The notes beneath the pieces were generated by a model. That model saw only the letters and a program-made list of their open reading frames with translations. It did no database searches and was not told the origin of the DNA. 64,000 nucleotides of DNA, taken from positions 14,876,001 through 14,940,000 of the forward strand of contig JAZGTH010000002.1 of assembly GCA_036877525.1 (NCBI GenBank). Reading direction: 5' to 3'. The number at the start of each line of letters is the position of its first letter. The first letter of the stretch is position 1. Below, piece by piece: positions 13,980 to 26,950 of the stretch. The translations under genes were made by a program, and so were the position numbers. This DNA is from Chromobotia macracanthus (Eukaryota; Chordata; Actinopteri; Cypriniformes; Botiidae).

Positions 13980-14644
13980 TACACAGAGCTTAAAACATGA
14001 TGTGCACAAGTTTGGGGAAACAGTTTACTAAGGTGAACCCAAATTCCTCAACAATCATGTATGTTTGGGGTGCAGGTGGTGTCGGTTTGACTCAACAGCA
14101 CCATCTGCTGTCTGCAGCAGACACAACACAGCACATCTGTGAGGCCTCTGACATGGTTTGCTTTTGGGAAACGATTTTCTTTTCTAAATCCCGTCGTGAC
14201 TCTCGCAAAGGGACAAATGTACGATTCACAGCAAACTAAGACGAATTCTTCACATTCAAGAAGTACAAATTTAGGACACACCAGATTAATACTAATATAA
14301 TTATATAGTCCAGTAGCTAGACACACAAACAGACATAAAAGTGTGTTAAAAGAGGCGTGACGTGAGGACTTATCAACAGATCTTATCAATATATTGAATA
14401 CATATATGAATGACTGTTTAATTCAGGAAAACATCAGCGAGGTAACCTGACTTTAAACTGCTGGACGAGGACAAAGCATCTATAAATATAAATAAAGACA
14501 GAAATGACATTCGTAAACAAAAACGTAAGGAATGAGTTAACATGTAAGCAAATTCGATGTCAAGTTCACTGCACGCCCACTTTATGGCGCTTTTAGGAGT
14601 GCCAACTGTGATAAAAATGCATCAATAAACGAGTTACAACTTAC

Positions 14645-14770
14645 AGAGGCTGAAGAAAAGAGAAATTATTGACAAAACTCCTGCTGTTTCCTAATGCCAC
14701 CATCACACGCCCATCTGCTTCCGGTATGCGTGCCAACTCACGACAGCATGATCACTTCCGGTGTCACGAA
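14645..14770 (-). promoter_or_regulatory. bcap31: bcap31 noncoding first exon and promoter
   Basis: On the minus strand the text GCCTCT|GTAAGTTG gives a consensus splice donor ending a first exon at 14645, about 990 bp upstream of the ATG exon. Just upstream lie two ETS-type sites (CTTCCGG at 14718-14724, CACTTCCGGTG at 14753-14763) and no TATA box. This fits a housekeeping promoter driven by GABP-type factors. The start site itself is inferred and would lie near 14.70-14.75 kb. Confidence 0.55.
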
Positions 14771-14985
14771 AACATAAAAGTCCTTAAAATATATACAAAA
14801 TAAAATCAACATGAGCAATTAAAAAAAGCGTATTCAAAACATACAGCCATGACCATTGGTAATCTGCTGGAATAAATAATCTGATATATCTGATATACAG
14901 AATTATTCATAAATAAAAAATAATGAATTCATGTCTTTAGGGATGATTCAGCTAGAGGATTTTTGACAGATGAATGTGAGGACTG

Positions 14986-15005
14986 ACCCCCAGGGGGCGC
15001 TGCAC
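14986..15005 (+). promoter_or_regulatory. CTCF-like motif
   Basis: ACCCCCAGGGGGCGCTGCAC matches the CTCF core (CCASYAGRKGGCRS) with one mismatch at the third base. It lies about 230 bp upstream of the inferred bcap31 start. Binding is not shown; such motifs also occur by chance and inside repeats. Confidence 0.4.
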
Positions 15006-15080
15006 AGCTAATAAAAATCAAGACATTCAAATTACACAGTCAGGACCAAAAAGACCCTGTACAGACACACACAATGTCAG

Positions 15081-15101
15081 AAATATATATATATATATAT
15101 A
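15081..15101. repeat. (TA)n microsatellite
   Basis: A short TA run, read directly. Confidence 0.8.
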
Positions 15102-18100
15102 ATAACACTAGATACTACTACAAAAATATCAATAAACAGTCCACCTCCTAAAACACTATAGATGGGCAACATTAAACGAATGAGGAAAAATAAGCACCTT
15201 TTGAATTTACTGTTTGATCAGGCCACTAGATAAAACACATAATAGACATTTTTGTGACTTTTCATGTTTCAGCAAATAAAACACAATGCTTCTTTACTGT
15301 TCACATGAGTATTATAACTTCAGTCAGTCACAATGTAACTGGAAATGCAAAACATTAGTGAGGTAACATGAGATTCTATAAGGTTAGTCGGCAATGTTTG
15401 GTTTAGAAGTGCCATCATACAGAGTTATGAAGGTCAGCATGACAAAGGCACTTGAAACAAAACCCTCATCTTTTCATTTAGGAAACGGGGCAGCAGTGTC
15501 GGACCTTCAGGCACAGTATGTTCTTTCTCATCTCTTCTCATGTAGATGTTTCATGTATCAGTTTCCTTTCTTCTGTCCTGAGAACCTGAGTCTAAAAGAA
15601 ACAGAGAAGGTCGAGGGAGAGAGAGAGGAGAAAAACAGGTTATGTAATTCCAGTAATAAAACAGGGAACACAATATACAATTTAGTGTTATACATTTCTA
15701 CACTATATATACATATATGTATGATCGGTGTGATTTTGGTAAGGCGTGTTCCTGAATCACCGTCTTCTTTCAACATGTGTGTTAAAGAAAACAGTTCTAA
15801 CCTAAACCCAACCTATAACCCAAACCCTAACTGACTGGCTGATAAGAATGGACAAGCCCTTAACCCAGTCCTAAACCTAAATCACCAGGAACACATAATC
15901 ACAGTGACCACATACGTACGTGGAACAGTTCACATTATAAAAGGGTGTGTTTGCTTACAGTACACATTAAGCAATGAAATACATTTGTACAATATTTACG
16001 TAAGAGTTGCATTTCTGCTCTTTTGCAAGATCAAGGGAGGGATTTCTTCAGTTAGTGTAAAACACACTTCTGATAACCTGTGCTGGCTGATGTCAGCATG
16101 AGCCCCAAAAAGCTTTAAAGAACTGTACAGAGCACAATATTACAAGTGTTGTGTTTTAACAAGCAAACCAGAAACGACAGTGAGAACACAACCAGCTAAT
16201 CACCACAGACCACAGAGCTCCTAACCTGAGATGACTCCGATAAAAGGTACATTGACATCTTTTCAAATGACTTAAAATAAAGCTGACTGAGACAAATATT
16301 ATAGGTGAAGCAAATGTCACATGAAGATTTGAACCTGTGTTTATTTGCCCTCATGTTTGTCCTAAAACACCTTAACCTCAGCTCAAAAGATCAGCCAGAC
16401 AGAACATGAGCCGGTCACACGTCCCTCCAAAACCGCAGGATAAAAATGCTTGTTCTTATTTACTGAAATTTTAAAGAGGATCACAAAAATAAATCATTTT
16501 TTATTTTGGTGTAAAATGTGACCTGCACATTTTCGTTAGATTTCATGTCTGTATTAAGTCATTCTGTAAAGTTTGTGTAATTGGTTTTTTTTACAAGCAC
16601 ACAAGATTGACTTCTGAGGCTCATATAAGAAACAGAAACTCTGTTCTCTTCCAGGTCTATTGTTAACCTCAACAAAGAGGCCACTGTGAGAAATCAGCCA
16701 TCAGGGGCTGGACTTCTCAAAGACTATTTACGATATTAATCATAGAGCCAAAGAAAGAGTTGAACAGAGGCTGATTTATCAGCTTTATAATATAAAATCT
16801 TAAACTTTCTACAATTTTAACAAAACAGTTAACAGTTAACAGTTGTCACAAAACATAAAATATAATCTCAGCTGGATATGTGCAATGATTTTACATGCAA
16901 TCACGTTCCTTTAAGTTATAAAAATCTATTCACCAATGAAAAAACAAAGACAATATTGTCAGTTTACAGGGTACAGCTGGATTTCCCAGAGTGCACGTTT
17001 TATTCACTGAAAATGCTTCCATGTTTTGAATTCTAGCATTCATATCAGGTCTTTTATATAAATTCTCTTATCCCCAAGACACACAAATACTCGTATATCT
17101 ACTGTATATAACATATCCACACACATAATCACTGTAGCTGCCTGAGGCCCTTGGCTCATTTTTTCAGACAATGAGCTGTAATGAACAAATATGAATTTCA
17201 ATTGAGATGAAATTCCATTCATAACTTATTTCACTTCAGTGATGTGACAGTCTGAGTGAAACAGGATGTTAATGTAATAAAGGATGTAGGGTGGGACTTG
17301 GTTTAAGTGTGCAGTGAGGCTGAATACAAGATCTGAAACACCGTCAGCACCCAAACATAATAATAAAAAAAATTGTGCCAGTGAGAAGGCCTTTGTGCCA
17401 TCTTGAGGGCCTCTATAAACAACCACAAAAAAATCAAAGGGAATTGTATTTCTTCATCCAGAACAAAGATGAGACAATTTATATCATGTTTTAACCCTTT
17501 AAGAGAAAAAGCCACTTTACCAAACCATGACTGCACGCCTTCCAACCCATAACATGTGCTCACCACCATACACAATAACAGCTCCAAAACAATTAAATAA
17601 AAATATTTATTGTATATCAGTACGTGCTCTCAAAGTGTGTGGGGATTTACTGAGAACCGTTTTGGCATATTTGTATCAAATATGTAGACAAAATCATTTG
17701 TACAATACATAACATAAGACAAATCAACAAATCATGGTTTGTTTTTTGCATCATAAAAAGAAGATATAATATTCTGATATTATGTACAATGTAAGAACTA
17801 TATTAACATTGGTAACTACTGTTTAGTTACAAGTTGATTAAGAAAGGCACAACATTAACCATTTATTGGTTAAGCAAAACTAGTCCCCCTTAGACAAAGA
17901 TGCAGGTGTATGCACACACGGTAGAAACAGCTTCATTAAGGTACCATTCGGTGAGAAAATGAGCAGGTTAGCTAGCTGTCCAACAGAAAAGATCTGTGCG
18001 CTAAACAATGTCAAACATAAGAGTGATAAAACAAAAACTGAACGAGTTTTTCCTCCAGTATGCAAATAAGTGACTGTTCATCAAATATTTAACTGGTTCT

Positions 18101-19280
18101 GGGTCAGCCACTATTCAGCATTTTAAGCTCTCGCTGAACCCTTGTTATGCTGGGTCTCTACTGTTATTGTAACATCTCAGCATTATTCACTATAACTCAA
18201 AATGAGATACTATCATGTTACTCTAACTTCAGATACTATAACTGTAAACATAATAAACATTCAGATACATTACCAGCATTATTTTTTCTTTCTGTTGTAC
18301 AAAAAGAACTTTAAGTTACATACGTGACTCACTAGCAGTTTGTGAATCTCACAAAATCTGTCAAAAATTCACCCAAAATAAAAAAACACTGAGATTTAAC
18401 AACAATTTAATAATAGTTGATATACATTTAAAAACTGCAATTATTGCATTGAAAAAAATAAAATCACAAAGTAATTCTGATTTTGTGCACAGTCATTATT
18501 TTAATCAACAACATTTTCCCCCTAAACTTTTCATTACTGTAATATGAATATATATGATAGAGGTATTTGTTGTACTGATTTTGATGAGTTGTATTTTAAT
18601 AATAACTAATACTAATACAGTATCATTACAGTGATGGAAATTAAGGGGAAACAAGAATTCCTTACTGTTTTCTCTTCATTTCAAAGGTGTCATGAGATTC
18701 ATTAGCTTAACAAAACCCAGCCCAACTATCACTAAAGCAATTCTTCTGCTTGGGGATCCATGTATAAATCAAACTCTTCCTAAAGACCAAAGTTAAGCAG
18801 AGCTGTTGAACAGGAAATTGCTGTTTAAGGCAAACAGGAAATGCAGAACAGATATGCCTAATGGAGCTGGAAAATGTCACCGTCTGTTTTTGGTATTACA
18901 AAAGAATCTATAACGCATGGAAACTTTAATCTACATCTCTCTGGTTTGTGCTTTCCAAAATAACGATTCGACTGAAAAAGGGCATAACTGTCATGTTCAC
19001 GAACGACCTGGCCTGCAAACGCTTGAGGGACTCTACGCTTGAGGTCTAATCAGATGGTTTAGTGTTCACAGAAACACCATAGCCCACGATCATTCAGAAA
19101 GATCAACAGCATCAAAACAGCAGAACCCACAACCCCGCAACAGCATACAGAAACAGGAAACACAAGCAGAGAGTGTTAGGACCTCCAGGAAGAGAGGAAA
19201 AGAGCAATTAATGAGACTGAAGCAGGAAGGAGACATGAAAGCGGACACAGAGAAGATGGCAACAGGTGGCTCAATTTATT

Positions 19281-22211
19281 TCATTTCACCAGCACTGACT
19301 TTGGGAGGAATGCGTCCAGTTGCGAGTCTCCTCCTTTGCTGTGGTCTGATGAAGCTGTGCTGGTGTTGGAGGTGCTGGTGTTTGGTTTGGGGAGACTGTA
19401 CATGTAGACGGCTCCGATGACCAAACCTGCGCCCAGCGTGAACATCAAGTCCACATGGAAACCAAAGAGGTAGATGGATGTAATGGTGGACACAATGATG
19501 GAAAAAGAAGTGGCAAAGCCTTTAAGAATGTTGTCTGCGTATTTCACAACTACTGCCACCAGGAGGCCACCAAAAGCCTGGTTGAAGATCACGCCCCACA
19601 CTAGGGGCGTGTAGCCAAACAGAAAGCCTTTCTGAGAGATGGCGGCGCCGTCATTCCACCACAGTCCCATAAGACCCAAAAGTGTTCCAAAGATTCCCAG
19701 TTGCACATTCCTCATCCACACAGAGGCCGAGCTGCCCTTCAGGATCTTCTCGAAGTAAACACCGGCAAACCCTGAAGACAAGCAGGACACCACCACCGAC
19801 ACCAGACCTTTGAAGTAGCTCTGGTTGGGGCTGGTGAGAGTCTCCTTCTGTTTTCCTCCTTCCTGCTCAACCTGGACGATGGCCACGCCAGAAAACAGCA
19901 GCACCAGAGAGATCCACTGGACCTTAGACAGACTCTTCCTCAGCATGAGCACAGAAAACAACGCTGTGGTCAATATCTTCAGCTGATATGTGACCTACAC
20001 AGAAACAGAGAGACAGGAAACATATGATAGAAGTAGGATATATTAAATATTCACAACTAATACATAATTCAGTGACAGTGGCTGTGCTGAATTATGGCTG
20101 GTTTTGGGGCATGAAACCTCCTTGATAACATTGTAAGTAAACTGTTACACAGTAAACAATACAGCCTGTATAAAGAGGAAGGAAAAGAGGATTTATCTGA
20201 TGTATGGGGCACACTCACCTGGAACGTGGCTGCTGGTAGGTTGGAAATGGCCACATACTGCAGATTGTTCTGTAAAGTGTAGATGAGGGCTGGAACTGCT
20301 AACTTCAGCGTGTCTAAATACTGAACAACTATAGAGTCGTACAGTAATGTCACAAAGTTCTTCACGTTACCTGTGTAACAAGAAAGAAAACAATCACACT
20401 CAAACGACTGCAAGATAGGACAGTACTGAATCCTAAAGAATTGATCATTAAAGGAATAAGCTTCAACTGGTAGAGCACTGTGGCAACACACACACTGATC
20501 AAACGTATAACATGAATGCACTATAAGTTGCTTTGGATGAAAGCATCTGCCATATGCATAATGTAAATAATGTAATGTAAAATATAATAACTAATAATTC
20601 ACCTCACACTGGAGTTATACTGTATGATGGCATGTTTTAAGGATTCATTTTTGAATAGGGCTGAACAGAGTGTTATGTAAAGGCAGCACACCTCTCTTCT
20701 GCAGCAGGATGATGAGCAGACACGTGAGAACCTTCAGAAGTTCAGCCATGACCACAGCGGACGTACTGAAGAAGTGATCTCCCGGCAGCGTCCGCACGTA
20801 TCTGATGCTGAGAATGAGTGATGCATTCTGAATCACCAGAATTGCCAGACTGATGTACTTCAGCTTCCTGTTTACTGCAAGACACACAAGCAGCAGATTA
20901 TAGAACAAAATTCAGGTTAGATAATGTTTTCTTTAGAAACTAACACACCTTCACTACTGCACTTACAACAGTCTATGTCTATGAAGAAAGACCAGGTGAA
21001 GATACTCTGTCATTTGTGGAAACTGACAGCATGTTTCAGTTACAGTCCACAGAGCGTTAAACAAACGTTTAAGTAACAGGCACAAATACGTCTGTAAAGA
21101 CTTGCTGAAAATATCAAATTGAAAAAACTGCACTAGGATGTGATGTTAACAGATCTGAGCTCTGGACAACAGTCCCCTCTTCTGAATGAAGGCAGGCAGT
21201 GTTCAGCACACGTACAGACAGCACAGGTATGTTTGCTCAAGCCAGAGGCGACGCCTCTCTTTACAAATGCTTCATTCATTCATTTACGCAGAGGCATGAT
21301 ATAAAACCACAAGCCAACCAGGACACAGGCAGTTTATTCAACATGTTATATTTCTGTGCCAGTCAAGTTCATTTATTATTGAAGACTTCTGCAACTTTTA
21401 TAACTGTTATAAAAAAAACGATTAAAAAAAGCCAGAAATATAAATGTTTACTGATCTAAAAGCACTTTTCATGGTATTTAATGTTAGACTATGTGAATAT
21501 TAGAGTGAAAAAGTCAATGGGCTGACTAACCACATCAGATTTTACAGACAGACAACACTCAGGTGCACAGAGAGCCCATGAACAAACATGTTATGCAAAG
21601 GAGCTGTCAGCTTGTTTTGCTGGATCACGATGAACTGACTGCAGACCCACCCGACACTTTCTCCTCTGTCATGTTCAGTATGAGATGTTACCAACATCAG
21701 CATCACTGCATGTGAAGTCAGTCACATCGCATGTAAAGAGTTACGACAGGTCAAATGACTGATGCAAAGCCAGTGTATTTAAACAACACACTGTATACTC
21801 ATGTAATGCTTCATTAAGCAAATTACTGCGGAAACTTGTGTAAGTCTTCATTGTTTTATTTAGTCTCTGAGCTAAAACTACATCTACAAAGCCATACTAT
21901 GACACACTGATGTATGCCATCATAATGACAGTTTATGAAGCTCGTTCTCTGTATGTCTTTACTTTATAACAGTAGTGCATAACACTGAGTGATCACACTG
22001 GTACCTCACATACATTTGGCGTTTTGAAACAGCATTTGTGTCAGAGTCTGGTTATCCTCTGTCATCTGAAAGCATTTGATCTGACAGCCAAAGCATCCGG
22101 GGTATTAACACAAGGGCTTTAAATGTCATGAAAGAGCGAAAGCAGGGGTATCTCACCCTCATTCTGTCTGCGGGACAATGCTTGATCCTCAGCGCCTCTG
22201 TCCGCCGCCAT
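19281..22211 (-). CDS. slc35a2: UDP-galactose translocator (SLC35A2)
   Basis: This nucleotide-sugar antiporter brings UDP-galactose into the Golgi lumen for galactosylation of glycoproteins and glycolipids. Coding exons: 22211-22157, 20874-20692, 20370-20219 and 19994-19281. Phases agree throughout and give 367 aa, against 396 in human. The start MAADRGAEDQALSRRQNEG is followed by the family hallmark KLKYISLAILVIQNASLIL and the segment RYVRTLPGDHFFSTSAVVMA. Exon 3 encodes the conserved ALIYTLQNNLQYVAISNLPA. Exon 4 carries the remaining hydrophobic helices of the ten-helix fold. The C-terminus FLPKSVLVK equals the ending of the human UGT1 form (Golgi), not the dilysine UGT2 form. The short variable tail before it explains the lower length. 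Same strand as pim2 and otud5, in mammalian order. Confidence 0.95.
20455..20575 (+). repeat. tRNA-derived SINE in slc35a2 intron 2
   Basis: A tRNA A-box-like start (CAACTGGTAGAGCAC) is followed by the tail GTTGCTTTGGATGAAAGCAT, CTGCCATATGCATAATG and ATGTAAAT. It is inserted antisense to slc35a2, just beyond exon 3. No target-site duplication was checked. Confidence 0.55.
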
Positions 22212-22217
22212 CACGTC

Positions 22218-22332
22218 TCCTCCGGCCTCCTCTCGCTCGGTCGGTGGTGATCACCGGGGTGAGTGACGGTTCCTCCGGCCTCCTCTCGCTCGGTCGGTGG
22301 TGATCACCGGGGTGAGTGACGGTTCCTCCGGC
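22218..22332. repeat. 53-bp tandem duplication in slc35a2 5' UTR
   Basis: A GC-rich unit starting TCCTCCGGCC occurs at 22218 and again, identical, at 22271, with the first nine bases of a third copy at 22324. The spacing is 53 bp each time. It begins 7 bp upstream of the slc35a2 start codon, so it would lie in the 5' leader. Confidence 0.9.
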
Positions 22333-22399
22333 GCGGATCCATCGAGCGCCTCGGTGTAAATAACACAGAGTGTGTCGGAGGAGAAGTGTTGACGTCCCC

Positions 22400-22455
22400 G
22401 TCACACCAACACGTCACTTCCTGCGACGTCACTGAGAGCAGCCACCAATCAAACG
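22400..22455 (-). promoter_or_regulatory. slc35a2: slc35a2 promoter elements (CRE, ETS, CCAAT)
   Basis: Upstream of the 5' leader are a CRE-like GACGTCAC at 22425-22432, ACTTCC (ETS-like) at 22416-22421, and a CCAAT box at 22445-22449, all in a CpG-rich patch. This is the usual make-up of a TATA-less promoter for a housekeeping transporter. The assignment rests on position and motif only. Confidence 0.5.
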
Positions 22456-22473
22456 CGCGCGTGTGATGCTGCA

Positions 22474-22492
22474 GCAGCGCCACCTACAGGTG
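22474..22492 (-). promoter_or_regulatory. CTCF-like motif, minus orientation
   Basis: Read on the minus strand the site is CACCTGTAGGTGGCGCTGC, a close match to the CTCF core with one mismatch. It lies just upstream of the slc35a2 promoter and faces left, opposite to the site at 23009-23025. Confidence 0.45.
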
Positions 22493-23008
22493 TGGAGGAC
22501 GATAATATATATCATTATATTATATTTTATTATATCATTATTATTGCTGCACTTCCGCCTGCAATAATAATGAATATAAACCACTAATACATAAACAACA
22601 CTGAAATAAATACAGACAATGAACTGCTTGAACGAATACGCTGAACATTATTTTTATGACATTTGGTCACAGATGTAGTTTTGTATTGCCTTTTCCTTTG
22701 GTTAAATACATTTGGTTTATTTCGTATTATAATAATAATGTAATTTTGTTTTATTTAACTTTCTCCTCACAAATGGTCTATTAGTTGGGTCAGGATAACA
22801 ACAGCAGATGAGACAGCTGAATATTATTAGTGCTGAACTCGTTTTGATATTTTGATATCATATTTTTGATCTGATATGTTCATTGTTTTCTGTAGTTTGA
22901 TTGTTTTGTGGCTTCTTTTACGTGTTATGGACTGTATAGAATAAAAAGCAGATCCACTATTGCGGTCTCACACTGACACTCAAACAGATTTCTGATGTTC
23001 AACAGTGA

Positions 23009-23025
23009 CCACCAGAGGGCAGCAG
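23009..23025 (+). promoter_or_regulatory. CTCF-like motif, plus orientation
   Basis: CCACCAGAGGGCAGCAG matches the CTCF core CCASYAGRKGGCRS at every position. It ends 8 bp before the 31-bp minisatellite begins. It faces right, divergent from the site about 530 bp to the left. Confidence 0.5.
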
Positions 23026-23032
23026 CCCCTCT

Positions 23033-26000
23033 ACTCTTCATTATTACATTAACACTCATATAGTCTCTTCATTATTACATTAACACTCATATAGACTCTT
23101 CATTATTACATTAACACTCATATAGACTCTTCATTATTACATTAACACTCATACAGACTCTTCATTATTACATTAACACTCATATAGACTCTTCATTATT
23201 ACATTAACACTCATATAGACTCTTCATTATTACATTAACACTCAGATAGACTCTTCATTATTACATTAACACTCAGATAAACTCTTCATTATTACATTAA
23301 CACTCATATAGACTCTTCATTATTACATTAACACTCATATAGACTCTTCATTATTACATTAACACTCATATAGACTCTTCATTATTACATTAACACTCAT
23401 ATAGACTCTTCATTATTACATTAACACTCATATAGACTCTTCATTATTACATTAACACTCATATAGACTCTTCATTATTACATTAACACTCATATAGACT
23501 CTTCATTATTACATTAACACTCAGATAGACTCTTCATTATTACATTAACACTCAGATAGACTCTTCATTATTACATTAACACTCAGATAGACTCTTCATT
23601 ATTACATTAACACTCATACAGACTCTTCATTATTACATTAACACTCATACAGACTCTTCATTATTACATTAACACTCATACAGACTCTTCATTATTACAT
23701 TAACACTCAGATAGACTCTTCATTATTACATTAACACTCAGATAGACTCTTCATTATTACATTAACACTCAGATAGACTCTTCATTATTACATTAACACT
23801 CAGATAGACTCTTCATTATTACATTAACACTCAGATAAACTCTTCATTATTACATTAACACTCAGATAGACTCTTCATTATTACATTAACACTCATATAG
23901 ACTCTTCATTATTACATTAACACTCAGATAGACTCTTCATTATTACATTAACACTCATATAGACTCTTCATTATTACATTAACACTCATATAGACTCTTC
24001 ATTATTACATTAACACTCATATAAACTATTCATTATTACATTAACACTCATATAGACTCTTCATTATTACATTAACACTCAGATAGACTCTTCATTATTA
24101 CATTAACACTCATATAGACTCTTCATTATTACATTAACACTCAGATAAACTCTTCATTATTACATTAACACTCATATAGACTCTTCATTATTACATTAAC
24201 ACTCAGATAGACTCTTCATTATTACATTAACACTCAGATAGACTCTTCATTATTACATTAACACTCAGATAGACTCTTCATTATTACATTAACACTCAGA
24301 TAGACTCTTCATTATTACATTAACACTCAGATAAACTCTTCATTATTACATTAACACTCATATAGACTCTTCATTATTACATTAACACTCAGATAGACTC
24401 TTCATTATTACATTAACACTCAGATAGACTCTTCATTATTACATTAACACTCAGATAGACTCTTCATTATTACATTAACACTCAGATAGACTCATTATTA
24501 CATTAACACTCAGATAGACTCTTCATTATTACATTAACACTCAGATAGACTCTTCATTATTACATTAACACTCAGATAAACTCTTCATTATTACATTAAC
24601 ACTCATATAGACTCTTCATTATTACATTAACACTCATATAGACTCTTCATTATTACATTAACACTCAGATAGACTCTTCATTATTACATTAACACTCAGA
24701 TAAACTCTTCATTATTACATTAACACTCAGATAGACTCTTCATTATTACATTAACACTCAGATAGACTCTTCATTATTACATTAACACTCATATAGACTC
24801 TTCATTATTACATTAACACTCATATAGACTCTTCATTATTACATTAACACTCAGATAGACTCTTCATTATTACATTAACACTCAGATAGACTCTTCATTA
24901 TTACATTAACACTCAGATAGACTCTTCATTATTACATTAACACTCAGATAGACTCTTCATTATTACATTAACACTCAGATAGACTCTTCATTATTACATT
25001 AACACTCATATAGACTCTTCATTATTACATTAACACTCAGATAGACTCTTCATTATTACATTAACACTCATATAGACTCTTCATTATTACATTAACAAAC
25101 TCAGATAGACTCTTCATTATTACATTAACACTCAGATAAACTCTTCATTATTACATTAACACTCATATAGACTCTTCATTATTACATTAACACTCATATA
25201 GACTCTTCATTATTACATTAACACTCATATAGTCTCTTCATTATTACATTAACACTCATATAGACTCTTCATTATTACATTAACACTCAGATAGACTCTT
25301 CATTATTACATTAACACTCATATAGACTCTTCATTATTACATTAACACTCAGATAAACTCTTCATTATTACATTAACACTCAGATAAACTCTTCATTATT
25401 ACATTAACACTCATATAGACTCTTCATTATTACATTAACACTCATATAGTCTCTTCATTATTACATTAACACTCATATAGACTCTTCATTATTACATTAA
25501 CACTCAGATAGACTCTTCATTATTACATTAACACTCAGATAGACTCTTCATTATTACATTAACACTCAGATAGACTCTTCATTATTACATTAACACTCAG
25601 ATAGACTCTTCATTATTACATTAACACTCAGATAGACTCTTCATTATTACATTAACACTCAGATAGACTCTTCATTATTACATTAACACTCATACAGACT
25701 CTTCATTATTACATTAACACTCAGATAAACTCTTCATTATTACATTAACACTCAGATAGACTCTTCATTATTACATTAACACTCAGATAGACTCTTCATT
25801 ATTACATTAACACTCATATAGACTCTTCATTATTACATTAACACTCAGATAGACTCTTCATTATTACATTAACACTCAGATAGACTCTTCATTATTACAT
25901 TAACACTCATATAGACTCTTCATTATTACATTAACACTCAGATAGACTCTTCATTATTACATTAACACTCATATAGACTCTTCATTATTACATTAACACT

Positions 26001-26041
26001 CAGATAGACTCTTCATTATTATATTAACACTCAGACTCTTC
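23033..26041. repeat. 31-bp minisatellite, about 97 copies
   Basis: A head-to-tail array in which each unit contains TTCATTATTACATTAACACT plus an 11-base variable part. Four main variants differ in the variable part: CATATAG, CAGATAG, CATACAG and CAGATAA, plus rare TAGTCTC copies at 23061, 25232 and 25448. Indels are rare: one unit lacks TTC near 24491, and one has extra AAC near 25095. The array is AT-rich, contains no long open frame, and lies between the slc35a2 promoter and the pim2 3' end. Variants are interspersed with runs of identical copies, as in arrays evolving by unequal exchange or replication slippage. Confidence 0.97.
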
Positions 26042-26950
26042 CTATACATACTGTAAACTCTGAAGTATGTGCCATTTATGTGAATGCAACTGGAACAGCT
26101 GAAAAGTAAATATGTCACAGAATATGACATTACCTTAAAATTTAACCCATCATAAAATTACAATAAAGCTGTAAAAACTGTATGGCCACTACACTAATAT
26201 TATCTGATATTACTCTGTCAGCTGCCAGTGACACCTCACCACTGTCCGCTCTAACTTTATTCTTATACATATAACAAATTATCAGTAAATTACTGCCAGA
26301 TAAAAAAAACCTTCACCAACAAAACAGCAGAAGACACTGTGGTGTCTATTCTGAGACATTTAATGGTGATTTATTTTAGAATATAAGCAGTATCTTTAAA
26401 ACATTCCCTACCAAATAATATACTCAGTGTAATATATTAAAACATGACTTGTGACTAACTAGTACTGCCATTAGATTCATATTATATAATCTGTACAGTT
26501 CATTAGTCTGTACAGTACATCAAAACATTGAGGATTTTGCCCTGAACTGCTCAACAGGGACTTTGGACAGCTGTATATTGTGAAAAGCACTACATGAATA
26601 TGTAAATGGTTTGATTTAATTATTTAGTTAGCAAGAGTCTCTTGGTAAATAGGTCAGTTCATGTGACAGGTGCTTTTCACTTTCATTGTGATCTGGACAG
26701 GTTGATTGTGTTTTTACAGTAAAGCCAGGGACGAAGCACGAGAGGTATGTGAACATGGTACAAATACATCTCTCTTATCTTGTCATGAACTGCTCATCTG
26801 AAATGTCTAACTGGAGCAGCCTGTTCAAAATTTCCCTTAATATCTTTTCCAGAAGTTTATCAGAAAACTCTTACTTTTCATACCACTGCACTGTTTGTTT
26901 CTATAGTAAATATAAAAGACAGGACAGCTGATGTTCTTTAAATATAGACT
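26042..26950. other. Intergenic DNA, no feature seen
   Basis: AT-rich sequence between the minisatellite and the likely 3' end of pim2. A 60-codon plus-strand frame here shows no family signature. Nothing else is supported. Confidence 0.5.

Larger units (their letters stand above)
14771..19280. other. Intergenic DNA between bcap31 and slc35a2, including slc35a2 3' UTR
   Basis: I see no conserved coding exon on either strand. Contents: a CTCF-like motif at 14986-15005, a TA microsatellite at 15.08 kb, a short telomere-like CCTAAACCC/CCAAACCCTAA stretch at 15799-15832, and otherwise AT-rich unique sequence. The right end must include the slc35a2 3' UTR. A minus-strand AATAAA overlaps the region just after the stop codon (plus TTTATT near 19276), and others occur further left, so the true poly(A) site is not determined. 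Confidence 0.5.

Noticed and set aside
15799..15832. Telomere-like CCTAAACCC/AACCCAAACCCTAA text
   Set aside because: Too short and too irregular for an interstitial telomere. Such text is a common minor repeat in fish introns.
15394..15834. Plus-strand frame of 146 codons starting with ATG
   Set aside because: No domain or family signature, low-complexity end made by CCTAAACCC-type repeats, and an antisense frame of similar quality. Probably chance.
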